Assembly: GCF_019802255.1 (NCBI RefSeq) | Contig: NZ_JAHYSS010000002.1 | Span: 822,548-886,547 of the forward strand | DNA: 64,000 nucleotides | Direction of reading: 5' to 3' | Source of the DNA: Pedobacter polysacchareus | GTDB lineage: Bacteria > Bacteroidota > Bacteroidia > Sphingobacteriales > Sphingobacteriaceae | In this document: piece by piece, positions 18,401-26,390 of the stretch | Layout of the letters: each line of letters starts with the position of its first letter | Position numbering within the stretch: position 1 is the first letter of the stretch | Translations under genes and position numbers: made by a program | Notes under the pieces: model-generated | The model's input: the letters and a program-made list of their open reading frames with translations, nothing else | What the model was told of the DNA's origin: nothing | The model's database searches: none

Positions 18401-19517
18401 CACCTGTGACAACGGTAAAGGGATTCCAGAAGAAAGCAGGGATAAGCTGTTTACGAATTTCTACCAGGTCAAAGATCCGCTTTCCAGAAATAGCGGGACA
18501 GGAATAGGACTGGCGCTTTCTAAAAAGATTGCAGAACTCCACCATGGGAACCTGTTCTTAGCGGAACAAAAAGATATTCCTGAGGCGGGCATTCGCACCT
18601 GCTTTTGCTTGAAGCTGAAATTAGGGCAGGAACATTTTTCAAAAGAAGAGCTGGTACAAGATTTTCTTAATTCTGAGAACCCGGCACATTATCAGGCTTC
18701 GGATACAGCTATGGAGGAACAGTTGGTTCAAATGCCATCCGTAGAAAGCGGAGATGCGGATGAGCAGATCACGATTTTGATTGTAGAAGATAACCATGAG
18801 GTCAGAGATTTTATTGTACAGTCTTTACGGCCGTTTTATATCGTGTTGGAAGCGGAAAATGGGGCTTTAGGCCTGGAGATCGCGATAGAAAAAATACCTG
18901 ATTTGATTGTGAGTGATGTGATGATGCCGGTGATGGATGGCTTAGAGCTGTGCCGGACTTTGAAAACCGATGTCAGGACCAGCCATATTCCAGTCATCCT
19001 GTTAACTGCAAGGACGGGGAATATCCATGAAGTGAACGGTTTGAAAACGGGAGCTGAGGCTTACCTCACCAAACCTTTCAGCATCAGCAGTCTGCAGCTG
19101 ACCATCTCGAATCTGCTCATGCTGCAAGCCAATATGAGGCGGAAGTTTAGTCAGCAGATTACCCTGCAGCCCGCAAATATTTTAATTGAGTCTTCCGACG
19201 AAGAATTCCTAAACAAAGTTATGGCCCTGATTGAGGATAATTTTACAACGCCGGAGTTTAGCGTAAACACCCTGGCTTCGGAGCTGGGTATGAGCACACC
19301 TATTCTTTATAAAAAGATAAAAGTATTGACCGGTTTAACCGTGAATAACTTCCTGAAATCTGTCCGCCTGAAAAGAGCGGCGCAACTCCTCCGACAAAAG
19401 GTGTACACCGTTTATGAAGTGGCCTACCTCGTAGGTTTTAGTGACCCCAAATATTTCAGTAAAGAATTTGTGAAACAGTTTGGCAGAACCCCTTCTGATT
19501 ATGCTGTCGGAGAATAA
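15444..19517 (+). CDS. Hybrid two-component system (HTCS) regulator of the polysaccharide utilization locus
   Basis: 1357 residues combining sensor, kinase, receiver and DNA-binding parts. A signal peptide (to about residue 20) is followed by some 14 Reg_prop beta-propeller repeats (GFLWFGTKDGLNKF, VWVGTQKGLNLY, and so on) and a Y_Y_Y domain (YAYKLEGFEKDWNYV). One membrane segment (about 792-812) follows, then HisKA with NVSHEIRTPLTLIEG (His843), HATPase with ATP-lid GTGIGLALSKKIAELHHG, a receiver with Asp1158 in IVSDVMMPVMDG, and a C-terminal AraC helix-turn-helix ending VGFSDPKYFSKEFVKQFGRTPSDY. Family members bind glycan breakdown products in the periplasm and activate nearby SusCD/CAZyme genes. 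It precedes the locus at 20933-43488 and is its most likely activator. Confidence 0.95.
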   Translation: MNHFKLLLLGLLFSFIGATAQQKSISFNHLTVENGLSQSSVLSITQDSLGFLWFGTKDGLNKFNTQNFEIYKYHKKDSTSLTSSMNINALLTDSKGNVWVGTQKGLNLYLPKTNSFKRFQYHARQKNSLSNNIIRSIYEDRQGFIWVATDSGLNKLVAPDKFERYMTSSDPQKGPVHHLIKSVYQDHNNVMWVGTLQGLTSMVLKNGKYVCRSYVHDKNRAESLSDNDISSILEDHRHNLWIGTHSGGLELMDRSTGTFKHFRFKNGQPNSISSNVIRKMMQAKDGKLWVSTLNGINIIDVDTYAIKVLNHLPDDPSSLNQNSIYDLMQDAAGSIWVGTYYGGVNVYHVNSTPFREYKSKIGKNGLSSNVVSSIVEDSKNNLWIGTEAEGLNYYDRASGKFTSFRHDPEDPSSLSSTLVKAVSIDHKGKVWVGTYEGGLDLYQPATKNFRHYAANPANPKALNSGRIISLLHDRQQRFWIGTRANGLFLYNEKTDDFSPFSGINDKHDLKVVRYLFQDSKNNVWICCNSGTYILEPNSTKVRKFKNNDDRMQFNDINFVQEDSHGYIWLGGYESGLTRYQPQNKTIRSFKKEDGLPSNVVLGMLEDDKGNLWISTDNGLSKFDRKTFKTYTVRDGLPGNVFNYNSFFKDSKGEFFFGGFNGLVSFFPDQIKDNNRVPKVVFTRLKLFNKPISINDETELLKENISLTKELTFSYHQNIFTVDFAVLNYIKSEKNRYAYKLEGFEKDWNYVSSPSATFTNLPSGTYTLLIRGSNNDGVWNPVPTKLLIHVNPPLWKTWWAYLIYLSAFLGLLFLFSRFLWIRALLKREQDVYQMKLDFFTNVSHEIRTPLTLIEGPLETLINETQESPVLNRKLLTVRRNAGRLTRLVNELLDFRKAESGKLRLNISPGNIVGFAKEIYLSFTDLAIKQHIDYQFLSDEAEIEVYFDNEQLEKVLYNLLSNAFKCTPDGGMIRLSVLKTNDGFVEIRTCDNGKGIPEESRDKLFTNFYQVKDPLSRNSGTGIGLALSKKIAELHHGNLFLAEQKDIPEAGIRTCFCLKLKLGQEHFSKEELVQDFLNSENPAHYQASDTAMEEQLVQMPSVESGDADEQITILIVEDNHEVRDFIVQSLRPFYIVLEAENGALGLEIAIEKIPDLIVSDVMMPVMDGLELCRTLKTDVRTSHIPVILLTARTGNIHEVNGLKTGAEAYLTKPFSISSLQLTISNLLMLQANMRRKFSQQITLQPANILIESSDEEFLNKVMALIEDNFTTPEFSVNTLASELGMSTPILYKKIKVLTGLTVNNFLKSVRLKRAAQLLRQKVYTVYEVAYLVGFSDPKYFSKEFVKQFGRTPSDYAVGE

Positions 19518-19528
19518 TTCCAGGTTAT

Positions 19529-19566
19529 TTAAGAATTTCCCCCTTTATAATTAAGAATTTCACCCC
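19529..19566. repeat. 22-base-period direct repeat downstream of the HTCS gene
   Basis: TTAAGAATTTCCCCC at 19529-19543 and TTAAGAATTTCACCCC at 19551-19566, starting exactly 22 bases apart. AraC-type proteins, including HTCS output domains, typically bind direct repeats about two helical turns apart. The TTTCACCCC end resembles TTTCACTCC at 6708-6716. It could control the AraC gene or the SusC operon further on. Confidence 0.45.
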
Positions 19567-19813
19567 TCAGAGATGCGCAGGAGCGCTACATTAGCAAAAC
19601 CAAGTATAATTTATCTGTAAGACCAATTGATCTGATGAACGAGTATTCTATGATTTCTTGTCCTGTATTTCCTAACTGTGGGAATGTTTTTCAGGATTCC
19701 TCATTTCTGTTATGCACTAGCGTTAGCGCTGGTCATGACCAGACTGTATCCTTCGTATTTCAAATAAATGTGCTGGTAGCGCCTCTAGGATTCTAACTAA
19801 ATAACTATTGATT

Positions 19814-20695
19814 ATGAAAGCACAATTACTAAAAGTATCGATGGCTCCTGCTCAATCATTTAGTGTCAGACAGGATGTCGAACCATTTGTCAACAATAAA
19901 TGGCATTACCATCAGGAACTGGAATTGATTTACTTTAATGAAGGAAAGGGAACCCAGTTTATCGGGGATAACATTCAATCATTTGATTCGGGAGACATCA
20001 TTCTGGTAGGGGCGCATTTGCCGCATTACTGGAGATTTGAGGATGCCTATTTTGAAGGTGGCGAAAAAAGCGGTACTGCAGATGTCAAGGTTGCTCATTT
20101 TAGTGAAGACCTTTGGGGAGATTTCTTTTTGAACCTGCCAGAAAATAAAGCCCTAAAAGATGTGATGGAGAAATCCAAAAGAGGAGTGAAGGTAAAGGGG
20201 AAAAATAAAGAAATGGTAGCGGCATTACTTACCCGCATGCTGGAAGCAGAAGGAACGGAAAGGATCATCATGCTGATGCAGGCTTTACTGGAAATCGCTA
20301 AATGCACTGAACTGGAAACGCTGGCTTCCGTTGGGTTTCAGTACGACCTGGAGCAGGTAGAGAAAGACCGCATCAGTGACATTTATGAATATACTTATGC
20401 CAATTTCAGGAATAAGATCTGTCTGGAGGAAATTGCTGATGTAGCCAAGATCAGCCCGAATTCTTTCTGCCGTTATTTTAAATCGCGCACGCGAAAAACC
20501 TATTCTCAGTTTCTGACAGAGATCAAAGTAGGGCAGGCCTGCAAGCTTTTAATTGAAGCACACCTCAACCTCAAACAAATCTGCTACAATAGTGGCTTTA
20601 ATAATTTTGCCAGTTTCCATAAGTGTTTTAAAAAAGTAACCGGGAAAAGTCCCCTCTGTTATCAGCGGGAATTTGTAACCGAATATATCAACTAA
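19814..20695 (+). CDS. AraC-family transcriptional regulator with cupin-like N-terminal domain
   Basis: 293 residues. The N-terminal half has a cupin-like sensor pattern (WHYHQELELIYFNEGKGTQF, then a GDIILVGAHLPHYW strand), used in this family to bind small sugars. The C-terminal AraC double helix-turn-helix contains LEEIADVAKISPNSFCRYFK and ICYNSGFNNFASFHKCFKKVTGKSP. The gene stands between the HTCS gene and the SusC gene, in the same direction, so a second, cytoplasmic layer of control over the locus is likely. The frame extends two codons upstream to a TTG; ATG at 19814 was chosen. Confidence 0.92.
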   Translation: MKAQLLKVSMAPAQSFSVRQDVEPFVNNKWHYHQELELIYFNEGKGTQFIGDNIQSFDSGDIILVGAHLPHYWRFEDAYFEGGEKSGTADVKVAHFSEDLWGDFFLNLPENKALKDVMEKSKRGVKVKGKNKEMVAALLTRMLEAEGTERIIMLMQALLEIAKCTELETLASVGFQYDLEQVEKDRISDIYEYTYANFRNKICLEEIADVAKISPNSFCRYFKSRTRKTYSQFLTEIKVGQACKLLIEAHLNLKQICYNSGFNNFASFHKCFKKVTGKSPLCYQREFVTEYIN

Positions 20696-20796
20696 ACAGG
20701 AGCCAATTCTGTTGACAACTACGCCAAACCAACCGACTGATTCCTAAAAAATAATCCGTCCCTTAGATCAACCAAAATAAACTTAAACGAATAATA

Positions 20797-20856
20797 ATGA
20801 AAATGACCACCACTACTACAAAGCGCCATAGGGGATATATGGCTTTGCCCTCCTGA
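20797..20856 (+). other. Short open frame (19 codons) in the leader of the SusC operon
   Basis: ATG at 20797 follows an A-rich stretch of the kind that precedes start codons in this window and reads MKMTTTTTKRHRGYMALPS before TGA at 20854. It could be a leader peptide or a leftover start of another gene. No regulatory hairpin with a T run was found beside it, so a coding role is unproven. Confidence 0.2.
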
Positions 20857-20932
20857 CCAGCATGATGACCGGATTCCCGGAATAATTAGCTGAAGATCAA
20901 TTAAAGTATTTACTCATTTTTAAAACTGAAGT

Positions 20933-23900
20933 ATGAAGGAAATTTATACTATGAACCTCTATTTGTCTGACAAATGGAACTTGTGCACGATCAGGAAGGT
21001 TGGCGTCATCATTTTACTAGCCCTCGGGATGTTATTTTCCCCCTCCGCGTATGCACAAACAATTAAAGTAAAAGGCGTGGTGAAGGATGATAAAGGGGTG
21101 CCGCTTCCAGGGGTGGGCGTCAAAATTAAAGGGACTTCCACGGGTACTTCTACCAATGGGGATGGTCTTTACAACATTACAGTACCCAGCTCATCAGCGG
21201 TATTGGTGTTTAGTTATATCGGCTATATGCCTCAGGAAGCTACAGTAGGCAGTAAAACTACGGTAAACATTAGCCTGAAAGAAGATTTTTCTGATCTGGA
21301 GGAAATTGTAGTGACGGGTTATGGCGGGGTGGCCAGAAAGAAAGACCTTACCGGTGCCAGTTCTTCTGTGAATGAGAAAGCAATTAAAGAACGTCAGCCA
21401 ATTAACCTTTTTGATGCTTTGCAAGGCCAGGCAGCAGGGGTTTTAATTGTGAATGATGGCGGTGGTGCCCCAGGTGCTACAGGTTCTATCCAGATTCGCG
21501 GTACTTCTACTTTGAATGGTGGAAATGGTCCTTTATATGTAGTAGATGGGGTGATCGACGAGAATGGTGCGAATATCAATCCTGCCGATATGGCCAATAT
21601 AGAAGTCTTGAAAGATGCGGCATCAGCCTCCATCTATGGTTCACGTGCCGCAAACGGGGTAATTTTAATTACCACCAAAAGAGGACAGGAAGGAAAACCT
21701 TCAATCGATGTGACCTATAATCACGTATTTGGACGTTTAGCCCATAGCATTCCAATCAGTAATTCGGCGGAAGTACGTGCATTTAGAGCGATTCAAGGCA
21801 GAACGAATGCCACAGATTCCCTGAATCCAAGTTTCAATGCAGATAATGACCTGCAGGATATCTTATTAGGTAACCTGGCTCAAAAGAAAGAAGTTAAATT
21901 GGGAATTAGTGGTGCCCAAAAAGGATTGAACTATTATACCAGTTTAAATTACCTGGATGATCAATCTATCATTAAAAATAGCTGGGCGAAACGCTTACAG
22001 TCGAGGATAAATATCGGCTATCAGATCTCCCCAAAATTAAAATATTCAAATAATGTGTCCTTTGGCTGGTCGAAAGGAAATGCAATTCCAGTGGGAAATA
22101 CGATAAAGGTTGTCGTAGACCGACCTGCTTATTCCTTGCTTTACTATCCTGACGGAACATTAACCAGTTATATCGCTTCAAAAAGAAATCCAATTGCCCA
22201 GGCTTTATATGAGCGGGATGAGGACGAAGTGTATTCTGCACAATTGAATAACCAGCTGGATTATTCCTTTACAAATGAACTGAAGTTTACGACCTTATTT
22301 AACGCAAAACTCGATAATGCCCAGAATATGTATTTTTCGCCAAGGATCATTTCAGCGAATAAAGATCAGAACTCTGGTAAAAATGAAATGAACAAAACAT
22401 TCAGGTATGAATACCAGGCTTTTGTGAACTACAACAGAACTGTGTTAACCGACCATACTTTTTCTGCTTTGCTGGGCTTTAGTGCAGACAGAAGAAAGTT
22501 TGATCGCGTCCATACGGAGTATCAAAACAGTGTAAATGAGGCAGTTTTCGTGACGCTTCCTGATTACCTGACGGCCTCTAAAAGTTACACAGATGGAACG
22601 GCAAATTCTACGGCTTCTATCTTTAGCAGATTAGGCTACAATTATAAAGGACGCTATATTTTACAAGGAACCTATCGTAGAGATGGATCTTCAAGATTCG
22701 GATCAGAAAACCGCTGGGGTAATTTCTTCTCTGCTTCTGCAGCATGGCGTTTCTCTGATGAGAAATTTATGAGCTTTGCAAAACCTTACCTGGAAGATGC
22801 AAAACTTCGTTACAGTTTTGGTCAGCTAGGAAACGATAAAATCGGAGATTACGAGTCTTATACCAAATTCGGATTTGCAGGAAACTATAATGGCATTGGT
22901 GCTGCAGTACCAATCTCAAATTTCGGTAATCCTTACATCAAATGGGAAACCACTACACAGAACAATATCGGAATGGACCTGAGTTTCTTCAAGGGAAGGT
23001 TAGGCATCACCGCTGATTATTATGTGAAAGAAACCAGTAACCTATTGTACCCAAAAGAACTTTCTAAAGAAACAGGATATAGTACGGTGCTGGTGAATGT
23101 AGGAACCATACAGTCAAAAGGTTTTGAGTTTGTAGCCACAGGAACACCAATAGCCACAAAGAATTTTGAATGGAACATCATGGGTAACATCACCTTTGAA
23201 CGTGGAACAGTAAAGAAACTTGCAGGCGGTATTCCATTATTTGTGGGTAATAAATGGTATGTAGAAGAGGGTGGTAAAATTGGTAATTTCTATGGTTGGA
23301 AAAACCTGGGTGTTTACCAGTGGAATGAATCAAATGCTTACGATGAAAACTGGAAAAAACTAACCTTAGTATTAGAGAATGGACAGCCTAAAATTGAGAA
23401 TGGTAAAGCGGTTTATACTTCAGATGGACAGCCATATACTGGAAATGTGTTGAGTAAAAGGGCACCGGATGGTAAATTAAAAGGTGGTGATGCAGAGTGG
23501 GAAGAGGTAAAAGCCGATGGGGTAATTGATGATGAAGATCGCCAGATCCTGGGTAATGCGACTCCTGATTTCTATCTGGGTGTGACGAACAATTTCCGTT
23601 ATAAAAATATAGCCTTGTCCTTTACGTTCAATGGTTCATTTGGCGGCGAAGTATACAATAGCCTTTTACAATCACAGAATAATCCTTCCAATACTGGTGC
23701 CGGATCTCCGGATATGGTTTACAATTCCTGGAGAAAGCCTGGCGATATTGCCAAATACCCTTATTATATCGAGAAGAATAACCGTGGAAACCTGAAAACT
23801 AATCAGAACAGCTTGTACGTAGAAGATGCATCTTTCTTTAGGTTATCGAGCGCACGCTTGTCGTACCAACTCAATGAAAAATGGTCAAAAACCGTTGGCA

Positions 23901-24067
23901 TGAGAAGGATCAGTACCTATATATATGGTACCAATTTATTAACCTGGACCAATTACCGCGGTTATGATCCTGAGTTTAGCACCAACAACCCTTTAACCCC
24001 GGGTGATGACGTTGGTAAATATCCAAGAAGAAGAGAGTTTGGTTTAGGTATCAATGTTAATTTCTAA
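20933..24067 (+). CDS. SusC/RagA-family TonB-linked outer-membrane transporter of the polysaccharide locus
   Basis: 1044 residues. A hydrophobic signal (IILLALGMLFSPSAYAQ) ends near residue 42, and ATG at 20951 is an alternative start giving a more usual signal length. The carboxypeptidase-D-like domain (VKGVVKDDKGVPLPGVGV) and the DLEEIVVTGYG junction precede a plug with GSIQIRGTSTLNG, PLYVVDGVIDE and DAASASIYGSRAANGVILITTKRG. The barrel ends in FGLGINVNF. It is followed at once by SusD, and together they should import large oligosaccharides released at the surface. No FecR or ECF sigma factor lies nearby, so control more likely runs through the HTCS and AraC regulators upstream. Confidence 0.94.
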   Translation: MKEIYTMNLYLSDKWNLCTIRKVGVIILLALGMLFSPSAYAQTIKVKGVVKDDKGVPLPGVGVKIKGTSTGTSTNGDGLYNITVPSSSAVLVFSYIGYMPQEATVGSKTTVNISLKEDFSDLEEIVVTGYGGVARKKDLTGASSSVNEKAIKERQPINLFDALQGQAAGVLIVNDGGGAPGATGSIQIRGTSTLNGGNGPLYVVDGVIDENGANINPADMANIEVLKDAASASIYGSRAANGVILITTKRGQEGKPSIDVTYNHVFGRLAHSIPISNSAEVRAFRAIQGRTNATDSLNPSFNADNDLQDILLGNLAQKKEVKLGISGAQKGLNYYTSLNYLDDQSIIKNSWAKRLQSRINIGYQISPKLKYSNNVSFGWSKGNAIPVGNTIKVVVDRPAYSLLYYPDGTLTSYIASKRNPIAQALYERDEDEVYSAQLNNQLDYSFTNELKFTTLFNAKLDNAQNMYFSPRIISANKDQNSGKNEMNKTFRYEYQAFVNYNRTVLTDHTFSALLGFSADRRKFDRVHTEYQNSVNEAVFVTLPDYLTASKSYTDGTANSTASIFSRLGYNYKGRYILQGTYRRDGSSRFGSENRWGNFFSASAAWRFSDEKFMSFAKPYLEDAKLRYSFGQLGNDKIGDYESYTKFGFAGNYNGIGAAVPISNFGNPYIKWETTTQNNIGMDLSFFKGRLGITADYYVKETSNLLYPKELSKETGYSTVLVNVGTIQSKGFEFVATGTPIATKNFEWNIMGNITFERGTVKKLAGGIPLFVGNKWYVEEGGKIGNFYGWKNLGVYQWNESNAYDENWKKLTLVLENGQPKIENGKAVYTSDGQPYTGNVLSKRAPDGKLKGGDAEWEEVKADGVIDDEDRQILGNATPDFYLGVTNNFRYKNIALSFTFNGSFGGEVYNSLLQSQNNPSNTGAGSPDMVYNSWRKPGDIAKYPYYIEKNNRGNLKTNQNSLYVEDASFFRLSSARLSYQLNEKWSKTVGMRRISTYIYGTNLLTWTNYRGYDPEFSTNNPLTPGDDVGKYPRRREFGLGINVNF

Positions 24068-24071
24068 TAAG

Positions 24072-25625
24072 ATGATGATGAAAAAGATAATCGCGATGTC
24101 TGCTTTAGGCGCAGCGTTGTTACTGGGTGGCTGTAAAAAGTTTTTAGATGAAAGACCTTTCAATCAGGTACCCTTAGCGGATTTTTATAAAAACAGATAT
24201 GATGTGGAAGCTGCAGTTGCAGGGATGTATTCTGGCTTTCAGCAGGAAATGGTGGGTAAAGACCAGTACACAGAAAAATATATGTATTGGGGAGAATACC
24301 GTTCTGATAATTTCGACAGGTTTCTGATCTATACTAAAGATTTTGTGGATGAGGTAGTGCTGAATAGTTTAACACCAACCAATCAATTTTCGGATTGGAC
24401 CGGACTATATTCGGTGATCGGCAGAGCCAATAATAATATTAAATATATTCCGCTGACTGCAAATCTGGACCCGCTGCTTACACCAGCGATGGTGAATAGC
24501 TACCTTTCCCAAACTTATGCCATGCGAGCCATGAGTTATTTTTACCTGGTTAGGGTTTGGGGCGATGCAGTGGTCAGACTGGAACCTTTTGAAAGTCTGG
24601 ATGCTGTTTCTGAAGAACCCCGGGTTGCTAAAGATAAGGTGATCAATGAAGTGATCATTCCTGATCTCCAGAAAGCTTATGACCTGGTAAAAAAAGGCGA
24701 CAAGCCTGTGGTATTCAATATTGGTGAAGCAGCGATCTGCGCCACAATGGCTGATGTGTACATGTGGAAGAAAGATTATCCAAATGCCATCAAATGGATC
24801 AAGCTTTTATTTGCTGCTAAAGGACCTACAGGAGCATTATATACCGGCGCTAGTGAAGCGAATTTACAGCCTTCTGCCACCTGGAAAAATATGTTTACTG
24901 CACCTGCAAGTAGTATGGAGTCGATATGGAGCATCCACTGGGATTACCAGAAAAATGGCTGTGCCTGTATGCAGACTTCATGGACTTCCAATAACAAACA
25001 GATTTCCATTGATGAAGGCATCTATGCCACCTGGTTTCAGCCACAAGTATCGGCGACCACCAGGACTACAGATATCAGACCAAGACAAACAGCAGATGTG
25101 TTTTTTGGAGGGACAAAACCTAACAGGGATCGTTTTGTGAAATGGTATCCTACTGCTGCTAATCCTACTGCTGCAGATCCATGGCCAGCGAGCAATCAAT
25201 TGCTGCCAGTGTATTTGACGATGTATCGCCTGGGTGATATTTACCTATTGTATGCGGAAGCATTGAATGCAACAGGCGATTTACCAAATGCGTTAAAATA
25301 CTTAAACTATGTACGTAAGCGTGCAGTGGTGCCTGAGTACCTGCCTACCGATCCTTTGGTATCCAATCAAATTGCAATGGAGAATGCCATCCTGAACGAA
25401 AGACAGCTCGAGTTGTTTGGCGAAGGGAAAAGATGGTTCGACCTGGTTCGTACCAATCATGTGAAAGCAGTGATGGATCCAATTCTTAAACGAAGACAAA
25501 CGGCTGCCGGAAATATAGATGCCCCAGGATTTTTGAATCCTGAAAATAAAGTCTACTGGCCCTTACATAGAAATGTGCTGAACTCTAATTCTAAATTAAA
25601 CCAAAATCCTGGTTACACCGATTAA
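24072..25625 (+). CDS. SusD/RagB-family glycan-binding lipoprotein
   Basis: 517 residues. Lipobox LGGC places the lipidated Cys at residue 21, then KKFLDERPFNQVPLADFYKN, the standard SusD opening. TPR helices (YLSQTYAMRAMSYFYLVRVWGDAVV) and the C-terminal NERQLELFGEGKRWFDLVRTN are family hallmarks. An ATG at 24054 in the same frame overlaps the SusC stop but adds only MLISNK. The run of three ATGs at 24072-24080 directly before the lysines is the better start. It pairs with the SusC at 20933 as the surface lid and determines part of the ligand choice. Confidence 0.93.
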   Translation: MMMKKIIAMSALGAALLLGGCKKFLDERPFNQVPLADFYKNRYDVEAAVAGMYSGFQQEMVGKDQYTEKYMYWGEYRSDNFDRFLIYTKDFVDEVVLNSLTPTNQFSDWTGLYSVIGRANNNIKYIPLTANLDPLLTPAMVNSYLSQTYAMRAMSYFYLVRVWGDAVVRLEPFESLDAVSEEPRVAKDKVINEVIIPDLQKAYDLVKKGDKPVVFNIGEAAICATMADVYMWKKDYPNAIKWIKLLFAAKGPTGALYTGASEANLQPSATWKNMFTAPASSMESIWSIHWDYQKNGCACMQTSWTSNNKQISIDEGIYATWFQPQVSATTRTTDIRPRQTADVFFGGTKPNRDRFVKWYPTAANPTAADPWPASNQLLPVYLTMYRLGDIYLLYAEALNATGDLPNALKYLNYVRKRAVVPEYLPTDPLVSNQIAMENAILNERQLELFGEGKRWFDLVRTNHVKAVMDPILKRRQTAAGNIDAPGFLNPENKVYWPLHRNVLNSNSKLNQNPGYTD

Positions 25626-25635
25626 TCAACAGACC

Positions 25636-26385
25636 ATGAATAAGATCAATAGATTACTGAAAAGGTACGCCTTCTTATTGCTGCTCCCATTAACAGGATG
25701 CACGTTGTTCGATATGGAACTACAAAAGAAATACGATTATAATCCTCAAACACTGGATCCGAACATCCATATTTCGGCTAGAAAGTTCTTAGAAGACCGT
25801 TCTTATGAAAGTCCGGCTAACCGTAGTGATACGGTTTTTAAATGGATGAGAAAGGGTTTGGAATATGCAGAGATCGACCTTGCTGCCTATGAAAAACAAG
25901 GAATGACTTTCATGTTTCTTCACAATGATGCCATCCGGGTTTGGGATGCCAAAACGAATAAGGTGACTGGAGGAATGTGGTTTGATTTCCCGATTATCAC
26001 TTTGGTTCCAGGTACAGAGACGATTGCAACAAGTCGGCCAGCCACAAAATGGTCGGATTATCCTAAAGCTGATGTGAGGAATTATTTTCTTTACCTGATG
26101 CTGCAAGGGACTTATAATTTCAATAACCTCCGTTTAACACCTGTAGATGCACAAACCATGCTGCCTCCGGGAACATTGGCCACTAAATCTTCTCTGCTGG
26201 GCTTTATGAATGGAGGGAAAGGATTTGATCAGGAAGGTAAAATGAGTTTATCCATTCTGAACAATGATGACCTTGCACCATTGGTGATTAATAAATTGAC
26301 GAAAAACAGATCCGGTGGTTATGTGACCACAAATGCCATTGTTCATGTATATGGCGCCACAGTTTTCCCTTATCGACCAGAATAA
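25636..26385 (+). CDS. Lipoprotein at the SusE/SusF position, family uncertain
   Basis: 249 residues with a lipobox PLTGC (Cys22), so probably outer-membrane anchored and surface-exposed like SusE/F proteins. It starts 10 bases after SusD and ends 5 bases before the GH2 gene, placing it firmly in the operon. Visible features are RKFLEDRSYESP, VFKWMRKGLEYAEIDL and MTFMFLHNDAI, faintly reminiscent of fasciclin-like (FAS1) proteins found after SusD in some Bacteroidota, plus a C-terminal beta-rich part. No catalytic motif is evident. A surface glycan-binding or adhesion role is the most economical guess, but I do not recognise the family with confidence. Confidence 0.6.
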   Translation: MNKINRLLKRYAFLLLLPLTGCTLFDMELQKKYDYNPQTLDPNIHISARKFLEDRSYESPANRSDTVFKWMRKGLEYAEIDLAAYEKQGMTFMFLHNDAIRVWDAKTNKVTGGMWFDFPIITLVPGTETIATSRPATKWSDYPKADVRNYFLYLMLQGTYNFNNLRLTPVDAQTMLPPGTLATKSSLLGFMNGGKGFDQEGKMSLSILNNDDLAPLVINKLTKNRSGGYVTTNAIVHVYGATVFPYRPE

Positions 26386-26390
26386 AATTT

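Noticed and set aside
24054-24071. ATG overlapping the end of SusC as the SusD start
   Set aside because: It adds only six residues, while the triplet ATG at 24072 sits directly before a standard lipoprotein signal.
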